Of a stretch of DNA of 56,095 nucleotides, positions 24,642 to 31,911 are shown piece after piece. The stretch is from positions 1-56,095 of the forward strand of contig NZ_JAUXUP010000014.1 in assembly GCF_030680935.1 (NCBI RefSeq), written 5' to 3'. Made by a program: the position numbers and the translations under genes. This DNA comes from Polaromonas sp. (lineage in GTDB: Bacteria; Pseudomonadota; Gammaproteobacteria; Burkholderiales; Burkholderiaceae_C). Below the pieces are notes generated by a model. The model saw nothing but the letters and a program-made list of their open reading frames with translations, had not been told where the DNA came from and did no database searches. Every line of letters begins with the position of its first letter. Positions within the stretch are counted from its first letter, which is position 1.

Positions 24642-27476
24642 ATGGCCCCGATGAGCACAGACAAAAAAACACTCTTGCTGGTGGACGGCTCCAGCTACCT
24701 GTACCGCGCATTTCACGCCATGCCGGACTTGCGTGCCAACCCGGGCGATCCACAGAGCCCGGCCACCGGCGCGATACGCGGCATGGTCAACATGATGCAG
24801 AAGCTGCGCAAGGACGTGCGTGCCGATTACGCCGTTTGCGTGTTTGACGCCAAGGGTCCGACCTTTCGCGATGCGCTGTACCCCGCCTACAAGGCCCAGC
24901 GCTCACCCATGCCGGACGACCTGCGCAGCCAGGTCGAACCGATTCATGAGGTGGTGCAATTGCTCGGCTGGAAAGTGCTGGCTGTTCCCGGCGTCGAAGC
25001 CGATGACGTGATCGGCACGCTGGCCTGTATCGCCTCAGCGCAGCGCATCGAAGTCATCATTTCCAGCGGCGACAAGGACCTGAGCCAGCTGGTCGATGAA
25101 CACATCACCGTCATCGACACCATGAACGACCGGCGCCGCGACCTGGCCGGTGTGGAGGCCGAGTTTGGCGTGCCGCCGCGCCTGATGGTCGACTACCAGG
25201 CCCTGGTGGGTGATGCGGTGGACAACGTGCCCGGTGTGCCCAAGGTCGGTCCCAAAACGGCGGTCAAGTGGCTGCTGGAGTACGGCTCGCTCGACGCTCT
25301 GGTGGCGCGGGCGGGAGAGATCAAGGGTGTGGTGGGTGACAACCTGCGGCAAAGCCTGGACTGGCTGCCCAAGGGACGCGAGCTGCTGACCATCAAGAAA
25401 GACTGCGACCTGACGGCTTACGTCGATGGCCTGCCTGCTATGGAATCGATAGCTATTGGCGCACAGCAGACGGGGTCTTTGAAGGAGTTTTATGAGAAGT
25501 ACGGGTTCAAGGGGCTGGTCAGGAGCCTGGAGGCGCAGGACGCGCCGGCCGAGCTGCCAGCGGGCCCGGACAGCCACCGGGCAGACATCACCCGGCCTGC
25601 GACCAAGCCAGGCGAGCCGGGCCTGTTTGACGAGCCGGAATTTCTGTCCACGCCCCTGGCCGAGCGGGCCAGCAACCTGCGTTATGACACCGTCCTGACC
25701 TGGGAAATGTTTGATACATGGCTCACCAAAATTGAAGGCGCCGAGCTCGTCGCGCTCGACACCGAAACCACCTCACTCGACGAGATGCAGGCGCAGATCG
25801 TTGGCCTGAGCTTCAGCGTCGAGCCTGGCGAAGCGGCCTACATCCCTTTGACCCATGACTACCCCGACGCCCCGGCCCAGTTGCCGCGTGACGAGGTGCT
25901 GGCGCGCCTCAAGCCCTGGCTGGAAAACCCGGCCAAAGCCAAGCTGGGACAACACGTCAAATACGACCGCCATGTGTTTGCCAACCACGGCATCGAGGTG
26001 CAGGGTTACAGCCATGACACCATGCTGCAGAGTTATGTGCTCGAAGTGAACAAGCCGCACGGCCTGGCCAGCCTGGCCGAGCGCCATGTGGGACGCAGCG
26101 GCATCAACTACGAAGACCTGTGCGGCAAGGGCGCGCATCAGATCAAGTTCAACCAGGTCGATATCGCCAAGGCGGCCGAATACTCGTGCGAAGACTCGGA
26201 CCAGACGCTGGATGTACACCGCGTGCTCTGGCCGCAGCTGCAGGCCAATGACAAGTTGCGTTTCATCTACGAGCTGGAAATGCAGAGCAGCGAGGCGCTG
26301 TACCGCATCGAACGCAACGGCGTGTTGATCGACGCGCCCATGCTGGCCACGCAGAGCCACGAACTGGGCCAGCGCATCCTGCAACTCGAAGCCGAGGCCT
26401 ACGAGATCGCGGGCCAGCCCTTCAACCTCGGAAGCCCCAAGCAGCTCGGAGAAATCTTCTTTGACAAGCTGGGCATGCCGGTGGTCAAAAAAACGCCCAG
26501 CGGCGCGCGCAGCACCGACGAGGAAGTGCTGGAAAAACTGGCTGAAGACTACCCGCTGCCCGCCAAACTGCTGGAGCACCGCTCGCTCAGCAAGCTCAAG
26601 GGCACCTACACCGACAAGCTGGCGCAATTGGCCCTTCCGAGAACCGGCAGGGTGCACACACATTACGCCCAGGCTGTGGCCGTGACAGGGCGCCTGTCCA
26701 GCAATGACCCGAACCTGCAGAACATCCCGGTGCGCACGCCGGAGGGCCGGCGTGTCCGCGAAGCCTTTGTGGCGCCCGCCGGCAGCGTGATCGCCAGTGC
26801 CGACTACTCCCAGATTGAGCTGCGCATCATGGCCCACCTGAGTGGAGATGAAGCGCTGTTGCGCGCTTTTACCGATGGTCTGGATGTGCACCGCGCCACC
26901 GCCGCCGAGGTGTTCGGCGTCGCGGTCGATCAGGTCAGCAGTGAGCAGCGGCGTTATGCCAAGGTCATCAACTTCGGGCTGATTTACGGCATGAGCAGTT
27001 TTGGCCTGGCGCGCAACCTCGGCATCGAAACCAAGGCCGCAGCCGCGTATATCGACAAATATTTTCAGCGTTACCCCGGCGTCAAAAACTACATGGAGCA
27101 GACCGTGGTTTTTGCGCAGGCGCACCACTTTGTCGAGACCGTTTTTGGCCGGCGCCTTTACCTGGCCGAGATCAACGGTGGCAACGGTCCGCGCAAAAAA
27201 GCCGCAGAGCGGCAGGCCATCAACGCGCCCATGCAGGGCACAGCGGCAGATCTGATCAAGCTCAGCATGGTCAAGGTGCAGAACGTGCTTGATGCTGAAA
27301 AACGCGCCACCAAAATGATCATGCAGGTGCATGATGAGCTGGTGTTTGAAGTGCCCGAGGCCGAGGTCGAATGGGTGCGAACCGAGATTCCACGCTTGAT
27401 GGCCGGCGTGGCCGAGCTCAAGGTGCCGCTTCTCGCAGAGATAGGCATGGGCGCCAACTGGGAAAAAGCCCACTGA
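24642..27476 (+). CDS. polA: DNA polymerase I
   Basis: A 944-aa protein for repair synthesis and RNA primer removal. Residues about 1-290 are the 5'-3' exonuclease (LLLVDGSSYLYRAFHAMP). Residues about 340-530 are the 3'-5' exonuclease with intact DTET. The rest is the polymerase: ADYSQIELRIMAHLSGDE, RRYAKVINFGLIYGMSSFG, MQVHDELVFEVPE. Two ATGs are possible: 24642 (GGAG 3 bp upstream) and 24651 (spacing 12). A copy of the dispersed repeat near 25431-25475 lies inside the exonuclease domain and adds the stretch AMESIAIGAQQ. Confidence 0.93.
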   Translation: MAPMSTDKKTLLLVDGSSYLYRAFHAMPDLRANPGDPQSPATGAIRGMVNMMQKLRKDVRADYAVCVFDAKGPTFRDALYPAYKAQRSPMPDDLRSQVEPIHEVVQLLGWKVLAVPGVEADDVIGTLACIASAQRIEVIISSGDKDLSQLVDEHITVIDTMNDRRRDLAGVEAEFGVPPRLMVDYQALVGDAVDNVPGVPKVGPKTAVKWLLEYGSLDALVARAGEIKGVVGDNLRQSLDWLPKGRELLTIKKDCDLTAYVDGLPAMESIAIGAQQTGSLKEFYEKYGFKGLVRSLEAQDAPAELPAGPDSHRADITRPATKPGEPGLFDEPEFLSTPLAERASNLRYDTVLTWEMFDTWLTKIEGAELVALDTETTSLDEMQAQIVGLSFSVEPGEAAYIPLTHDYPDAPAQLPRDEVLARLKPWLENPAKAKLGQHVKYDRHVFANHGIEVQGYSHDTMLQSYVLEVNKPHGLASLAERHVGRSGINYEDLCGKGAHQIKFNQVDIAKAAEYSCEDSDQTLDVHRVLWPQLQANDKLRFIYELEMQSSEALYRIERNGVLIDAPMLATQSHELGQRILQLEAEAYEIAGQPFNLGSPKQLGEIFFDKLGMPVVKKTPSGARSTDEEVLEKLAEDYPLPAKLLEHRSLSKLKGTYTDKLAQLALPRTGRVHTHYAQAVAVTGRLSSNDPNLQNIPVRTPEGRRVREAFVAPAGSVIASADYSQIELRIMAHLSGDEALLRAFTDGLDVHRATAAEVFGVAVDQVSSEQRRYAKVINFGLIYGMSSFGLARNLGIETKAAAAYIDKYFQRYPGVKNYMEQTVVFAQAHHFVETVFGRRLYLAEINGGNGPRKKAAERQAINAPMQGTAADLIKLSMVKVQNVLDAEKRATKMIMQVHDELVFEVPEAEVEWVRTEIPRLMAGVAELKVPLLAEIGMGANWEKAH
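25431..25475. repeat. Dispersed repeat copy 2, inside polA
   Basis: The minus strand reads AGCTATCGATTCCATAGC, with the 18-nt AGCTAT-N7-ATAGC form. It is in frame and its codons add a short stretch to the linker at the end of the 5' exonuclease region. Confidence 0.6.
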
Positions 27477-27501
27477 TCCCGGCCCGGTACCAGCCCCGGC
27501 A

Positions 27502-27521
27502 CCCGCAGGAATTTCTGCGGG
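27502..27521. terminator. Hairpin after polA
   Basis: CCCGCAG-GAATTT-CTGCGGG, 7-bp arms 26 bp after the polA stop. No T-run follows, so termination is uncertain. Confidence 0.35.
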
Positions 27522-27564
27522 CGCATAAACTCAACTGTCCGTCCACACCCTGAGAGAAATCCCC

Positions 27565-28464
27565 ATGCTTAACAGTGACCAGAAATCCGAATTTGACTCG
27601 CTGCTCCCTGGCCAAAGCACCGAAAGGGGTTCCACCCGGCGTACTGCCCTGAAGGCTGCCCTCGGTATCGGTTATGCCGCCACCGCTTTACCCATCATGG
27701 CGCAGACCGCCATCAAAACTCCGACCGACGACCTGAGGGCAGGGGAGACCACGTTTGAAGTCAATGGCTTCAAGGTGCCGGCCTATTACGCCGCGCCCGC
27801 TGGCAAGACCGACCTGCCGGTGATTTTGGTGATCCAGGAAATATTGGGTGTGCACGAATACATTGCCGACACCGCCCGGCGTTTTGCCAAGGCCGGTTAC
27901 TTGGCGATTGCGCCAGAGCTTTTTGCCCGCCAGGGAGACCCGTCCGAATACGGTGAGATGGCCAAACTTATGGCGGAAGTGGTCTCCAAAGTGCCGGATG
28001 CGCAAGTCATGGCCGACCTGGACGGCGCCGTCAAATGGGCGGGCGCCAATGGCGGCAATACCGCCAAAGTAGGTGTCACCGGCTTTTGCTGGGGCGGCCG
28101 CATCACCTGGCTGTATGCAGCGCACAGCACCAGCGTCAAGGCCGGTGTGGCCTGGTACGGCCGCCTGGTGGGCGACAGCAGCCCGCTGACACCCAAACAC
28201 CCGGTGGAGATTGCACCGATTCTCAATGCACCGGTGCTGGGCCTGTACGGCGGTCAGGACGGCGGTATCCCGCTTGACACGGTTGATAAGATGAAAGCTG
28301 CGCTTGCCAGCGGAAGTGCTGCGGCCAAGGTATCGCAATTTGTGGTGTACCCTGATGCCCCGCACGCTTTCCATGCCGACTACCGCCCCAGCTACCGCAA
28401 GGAAGCGGCAGAAGACGGCTGGAAACGCGCCGTGGCGTGGTTCAAGGCCAACGGCGTCGCTTGA
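27565..28464 (+). CDS. Dienelactone hydrolase family protein with an export leader
   Basis: A 299-aa alpha/beta hydrolase. After a twin-Arg-like leader (TRRTALKAALGIGYAATALP) comes the DLH fold: EILGVHEYIADTARRFAKAGY, nucleophile elbow GFCWGG with the catalytic Cys, LYGGQDGGIP with the acid, and DAPHAFHADY with the His. Family members hydrolyse dienelactones or related esters; the real substrate is unknown. Stand-alone gene between polA and the metal transporter, followed by a good terminator. Confidence 0.85.
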   Translation: MLNSDQKSEFDSLLPGQSTERGSTRRTALKAALGIGYAATALPIMAQTAIKTPTDDLRAGETTFEVNGFKVPAYYAAPAGKTDLPVILVIQEILGVHEYIADTARRFAKAGYLAIAPELFARQGDPSEYGEMAKLMAEVVSKVPDAQVMADLDGAVKWAGANGGNTAKVGVTGFCWGGRITWLYAAHSTSVKAGVAWYGRLVGDSSPLTPKHPVEIAPILNAPVLGLYGGQDGGIPLDTVDKMKAALASGSAAAKVSQFVVYPDAPHAFHADYRPSYRKEAAEDGWKRAVAWFKANGVA

Positions 28465-28493
28465 TGTAAACAAGCGGCGACGCTTTTGATCTG

Positions 28494-28524
28494 GCCGCCC
28501 CACAGCAATGTGCGGCGGCTTTTT
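28494..28524 (+). terminator. Rho-independent terminator after the dienelactone hydrolase gene
   Basis: GCCGCC-c-CACA-gcaa-TGTG-c-GGCGGC followed by TTTTT: a long GC stem with a 4-base loop, 30 bp after the stop. Confidence 0.8.
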
Positions 28525-28560
28525 ACCGTCCTTGAGCGAAATTTGTATAACCTTATTGGG

Positions 28561-28612
28561 CCTCAGCCCTTATAGAACGGGCGTAAACAGCTATGACATT
28601 GATAGCAATTTT
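28561..28612 (+). repeat. Dispersed repeat copy 3, supplying a start codon
   Basis: CTCAGCCCTTATAGAACGGG leads into GTAAACAGCTATGACATTGATAGC. The ATG at 28593 inside the AGCTAT box is the apparent start codon of the ZIP transporter gene, and the repeat encodes its first residues (MTLIA). Confidence 0.75.
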
Positions 28613-29378
28613 GACCGGCACCCTGGCCGCTGGCATTGGCAGCGTGTGGCTGGCGGCGCTGCTCAGCTTTGGTCTGCTGGCGCGCTACACCACCCACATG
28701 CTGAGTCTGGCCGCCGGGGCCCTGCTCGCCACCGCCTTCATGCACCTGCTGCCCGAAGCTTTTGAAAGTCAGGCTGGCGCGCAGGAGTTATTTGCAACCT
28801 TGCTGGTGGGGCTGGTGTTTTTCTTCCTGCTCGACAAAGCCGAGCTGTACCACCACGGTCACGAGCACCATGACCACCACGGCCCCGGTGCTCACAACGG
28901 CCACCATGACCACAGCCACGCCGGCAAGTCGGGGAGCTGGGCGGTGTTGACTGGCGACAGCGTGCATGCCTTCGGCGACGGTATTCTGATTGCCTCGGCC
29001 TTTGTGGCGGACATGCGCTTGGGTGTTATCACCGCGCTGGCAGTGCTGGCGCATGAGATACCGCACCATATGGGCGATCTGGTGGTGCTGCGCGCCACGT
29101 CCAGCAACCAGCGCGCGGCGCTGGTCAAAGTGTCGCTGGCGGGGGCGGTCACCGCGCTGGGCGGCTTGATTGGCTACGCGCTGGTGGACATGCTGCACGA
29201 CTGGCTTCCCTATTTTCTGGTGGTCGCGTCCAGCAGTTTTGTCTATGTGGCGCTGGCCGATTTGATTCCGCAGCTGCAAAAGCGCTTGAGTGCCGGCGAA
29301 ACCGTGGCGCAGATTGCCTGGCTGGGGGTCGGTATTGGCCTGGTCACTCTGGTCAGCGCGCTGGCTCACGGCAGCTGA
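28593..29378 (+). CDS. ZIP-family metal transporter
   Basis: A 261-aa membrane protein importing Zn2+ or similar divalent metals. About eight hydrophobic segments; a His-rich cytoplasmic loop (HGHEHHDHHG...HNGHHDHSH) between segments 3 and 4; the pore motifs HAFGDGILIASAF and HEIPHHMGDLVVL. The only suitable start (ATG 28593) lies inside the dispersed repeat and has no Shine-Dalgarno, so expression may depend on the repeat or a later start may be used. A hairpin (29388-29408) follows. Confidence 0.85.
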   Translation: MTLIAILTGTLAAGIGSVWLAALLSFGLLARYTTHMLSLAAGALLATAFMHLLPEAFESQAGAQELFATLLVGLVFFFLLDKAELYHHGHEHHDHHGPGAHNGHHDHSHAGKSGSWAVLTGDSVHAFGDGILIASAFVADMRLGVITALAVLAHEIPHHMGDLVVLRATSSNQRAALVKVSLAGAVTALGGLIGYALVDMLHDWLPYFLVVASSSFVYVALADLIPQLQKRLSAGETVAQIAWLGVGIGLVTLVSALAHGS

Positions 29379-29387
29379 CCTGTCGGC

Positions 29388-29408
29388 GTGTCAGCCGCAG
29401 GCTGACAC
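29388..29408. terminator. Hairpin after the ZIP transporter gene
   Basis: GTGTCAGCC-gca-GGCTGACAC, perfect 9-bp arms 9 bp after the stop, without a T-run. Confidence 0.45.
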
Positions 29409-29482
29409 GAACAGTGCCTTGCTGCCTATAACTGCGTCTCCTGCCGCAGGTCATCATGGAGGCAATCAATCAAGGATGCGCC

Positions 29483-29647
29483 ATGAAACTGCTCACCCCC
29501 CAAAATCGCCCCGCCAAACCCCGCCGAGCCCGCCGTCTGATGGTGGCCTACATTGCCTACTTCACCACCGTGTGTGCCAGCATGGCCGCTGCGGCGGCTG
29601 TAGTCACCGAATCCGCGCCCATCGTGCTGGTCGCGGCTGGTCTGTGA
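29483..29647 (+). CDS. Small single-pass membrane protein
   Basis: A 54-aa protein: basic N-terminus (RPAKPRRARR) and a hydrophobic helix from about residue 20 to the end. AAGGA sits about 6 bp before the ATG, which supports translation. The next small gene starts 2 bp after its stop. No family recognised; positive-inside topology predicts an N-in inner-membrane peptide. Confidence 0.5.
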   Translation: MKLLTPQNRPAKPRRARRLMVAYIAYFTTVCASMAAAAAVVTESAPIVLVAAGL

Positions 29648-29649
29648 CG

Positions 29650-29943
29650 ATGCACGCAGAACCCCAAACATGGCCGGAACAGGTCACTGCGGCGCCCGGT
29701 AACGACAGCAACACCGACCCGACGCCGCCCTTGCCGGTTGATACGGGCCGCAATGCTGGCAAACGCGATCCCTCGGGCTCAAAGGGGCGAACTGCACGTC
29801 TCATGAGCGAGGAGCAGGAGTTCAACCACCACGAGCGCGATATGACTTTGGACAGTCGTGATCGCGAGGGTATGATTCGCGACCTCGACAATCCCGCTGT
29901 GGATCTGGAAGACAACCCGAAGGGCCATGGCCATGGCCACTGA
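29650..29943 (+). CDS. Small acidic, His-tailed protein
   Basis: A 97-aa hydrophilic protein, 2 bp after the small membrane protein. The first 50 residues are Pro/Thr-rich and low-complexity. The second half (MSEEQEFNHHERDMTLDSRD...) is charged and ends in HGHGH, a possible metal-binding tail next to a ZIP gene. Translation might instead begin at that internal methionine. Function unknown. Confidence 0.45.
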   Translation: MHAEPQTWPEQVTAAPGNDSNTDPTPPLPVDTGRNAGKRDPSGSKGRTARLMSEEQEFNHHERDMTLDSRDREGMIRDLDNPAVDLEDNPKGHGHGH

Positions 29944-30031
29944 TCCCAACGTGCCTCCGCCGGAGCCGGTACAGCCACTGGCGACCCCGCCCAACCCCGG
30001 GCAGGTCCAGCCGACCCCCGTCCCCATGTGA
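29933..30031 (+). CDS. Possible proline-rich micropeptide
   Basis: A 32-codon frame overlapping the end of the previous gene: after MATDPNV it is nearly all Pro, Gln, Val and Ala, ending in TPVPM. An in-frame ATG two codons upstream (29927) gives 34 aa. No clear ribosome-binding site. It may be real through coupling to the upstream gene, or chance coding in GC-rich DNA. Confidence 0.25.
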   Translation: MATDPNVPPPEPVQPLATPPNPGQVQPTPVPM

Positions 30032-30089
30032 TGCATGACCCACTGATCAATAGCGGATCGCGCAATCAGGACAAGGGTTAGAGGCGAAT

Positions 30090-31040
30090 TTATCTTCCGA
30101 AACCGGCGGTCAGCAGTTCCGCCCGCGTGGGCAGGCCCTCGCTGTCACCCAGCACCTGTACTGCACGCGCGCCTATCCACGCACCCCGGCGGACCGCCGC
30201 AGGGACGTCCTGCCCGGCCAGCAGTGCGCTGATCACGCCAACGGCAAAACCGTCCCCCGCACCCACCGTGTCCACGACCTTGTCCACCGGGAATCCGGGT
30301 ACCTGCCCTTTGCCCTGAGCTCCCTCAAAATACGCGCCTTGCGCGCCGAGCTTGACCACCACCAGTTTTGCACCCCGCGCACGGTAGAAGGCGGCAATAC
30401 CTTCGGGGCTGCTCTCCCCGGTCAATAGCCGGCCTTCCTCCAGTCCTGGCAGCACCCAGTCGGCGCGCGCGGCGAGTTCATTGATGGCGTCAACCATGAT
30501 TTGCGGCGATGCCCACAGGGTGGGGCGCAGGTTGGGGTCAAACGACACGCTGCGCCCTGCGGCCCGCATGAGGTCCATACTGCGCCGCGCCAGCCCCAGC
30601 GCTGTGGCCGAAATTGCGGGGAATACACCCGTGGTGTGGAGGTGGCGCGCCGACAGCAACCAGTCGGGGTCGATGTCGCCGGCACCCATGTGGCTGACGG
30701 CCGAGCCCTTGCGGTGGTATTCAACGGGCGGATCGCTGCCGTCGACCACGCTGCCCTTGATCATGAAGCCGGTGGGTTGCGCGCTGCTCAGCGCCACGTG
30801 TGAACAGTCAATGCCTTCGGCGACCATTTCGCGGATCAGGTAGCGCCCCATCATGTCCGTTCCAAGACGGCTGGCCCAGCCGACTTTCAGGCCCAGGCGG
30901 CTCAGACCGATGGCGACATTGGTTTCCGCGCCGGCCGTGCGTTTGTGGAAAGAAGCGGCTTCTTCCAGCGCGCCGGGCCGGTCGGCCACCAGCAGCATCA
31001 TGGCTTCACCGAAGGTGACAACATCCAGCGCGTGGGTCAT
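30090..31040 (-). CDS. PfkB-family sugar kinase, KdgK-like (2-keto-3-deoxygluconate kinase)
   Basis: A 316-aa cytosolic kinase: N-terminal VVTFGEAMMLLVADRPG, the ribokinase signature with GAETNVAIGLSRLG, and the catalytic anion hole DTVGAGDGFAVG. The opening resembles KdgK, which phosphorylates 2-keto-3-deoxygluconate, but other sugars are possible. ATG 31038-31040 chosen as the start of similarity; the open frame is longer. No sugar operon is adjacent. Confidence 0.75.
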   Translation of the reverse strand: MTHALDVVTFGEAMMLLVADRPGALEEAASFHKRTAGAETNVAIGLSRLGLKVGWASRLGTDMMGRYLIREMVAEGIDCSHVALSSAQPTGFMIKGSVVDGSDPPVEYHRKGSAVSHMGAGDIDPDWLLSARHLHTTGVFPAISATALGLARRSMDLMRAAGRSVSFDPNLRPTLWASPQIMVDAINELAARADWVLPGLEEGRLLTGESSPEGIAAFYRARGAKLVVVKLGAQGAYFEGAQGKGQVPGFPVDKVVDTVGAGDGFAVGVISALLAGQDVPAAVRRGAWIGARAVQVLGDSEGLPTRAELLTAGFGR

Positions 31041-31089
31041 GCTTGATACGGGGAGAGTACAGGATTCGTAAATCGTAGCACCCTGCACA

Positions 31090-31120
31090 CGCTATCTGGT
31101 TGATAGCTTCATACGCTTTC
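31090..31120 (-). repeat. Dispersed repeat copy 4, intergenic
   Basis: The minus strand reads AGCTATCAACCAGATAGC, 18 nt. It lies in the 279-bp region between the kinase and hemerythrin genes. Nearby 31150-31209 has a short frame ending DISVLSYTKINGV that may be a gene remnant; I could not identify it. Confidence 0.6.
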
Positions 31121-31319
31121 TGGACAATGGCCGGAGGACGTTTGGCCTTCGTCGACAAGCAGGGTGCGACATCTCCGTGCTGTCCTACACCAAGATCAAC
31201 GGCGTCTGACACAGGGCAAAGTGCGCTCTGCCTAAATTCGCTTTTGTGTCTGGCACCCGTCAGCCATGCAGCGCCACCGGTGCTGTGAGTGACCCATCCA
31301 CTTATCCAGGAAGCCCACC

Positions 31320-31802
31320 ATGAGCAAAGCACCTCCCAAGATGAACGATGCCGTCGACCTGCTCGATGCGGACCACATCGCCGTCAAGAAACTGTTCACC
31401 CAGTTCAAGAAACTCGCTGAAGCCAAAGCACCCGGCACAGAGCGCAAAGCGCTTGCCGACAAAATCTGCAAAGAGTTGACGGTGCATGCGGAGATTGAAG
31501 AGCAAATCTTCTACCCCGCCGCGCGCGAAGCCATCGGCGACGTCGCACTGCTCAACGAAGCTGAAGTCGAGCACGCCAGCGCCAAAGACCTCATCGCGCA
31601 AATTTCCGGCATGGACGCCGATGAAGAACTGTTCGACGCCAAGGTCATTGTCCTGGGCGAATACATCGACCACCACGTGCAAGAAGAACGTGAAGAGATG
31701 TTCCCGAAAGCCCGCAAGAGCGATATGGACCTCAAGGGCATGGTCGCCGAGCTGAAGGCGCTCAAGCAAGAGTTGCTGGCCAACTACGAAGCGACGGCCT
31801 GA
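31320..31802 (+). CDS. Hemerythrin HHE-domain protein
   Basis: A 160-aa four-helix protein that probably binds a di-iron centre and O2 or NO. Ligand candidates: H in LLDADHIAV, HAEIEEQIFYP (H and E), EVEHASA and YIDHHVQEEREEMFP. Stand-alone gene converging on the histidine kinase, with a perfect stem-loop between them. Role likely oxygen or NO sensing, or storage (inference). Confidence 0.87.
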   Translation: MSKAPPKMNDAVDLLDADHIAVKKLFTQFKKLAEAKAPGTERKALADKICKELTVHAEIEEQIFYPAAREAIGDVALLNEAEVEHASAKDLIAQISGMDADEELFDAKVIVLGEYIDHHVQEEREEMFPKARKSDMDLKGMVAELKALKQELLANYEATA

Positions 31803-31826
31803 GTGCAGATCTGCCCGCGGGACTTG

Positions 31827-31855
31827 GGGCTTGCTGCCGGATGTGCAGCAAGCCC
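31827..31855. terminator. Stem-loop between convergent genes
   Basis: GGGCTTGCTGC-cggatgt-GCAGCAAGCCC: perfect 11-bp arms between the hemerythrin (+) and kinase (-) ends. It has no T-run on either side, so it may act as a bidirectional barrier rather than a classical terminator. Confidence 0.5.
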
Positions 31856-31911
31856 TGCAAAGGACAGACCAGGCATCCAACCCCTGGCCTACGCTGCCTC
31901 AGGCAACAGAC

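Noticed and set aside
25773..27473. A 566-aa minus-strand open frame opposite polA
   Set aside because: Antisense shadow of the polymerase codons; no recognisable domain and polA is certain.
31150..31209. Possible C-terminal gene remnant ending in SYTKINGV before a TGA
   Set aside because: Only about 20 coherent codons and no recognisable family; noted but not annotated as a pseudogene.
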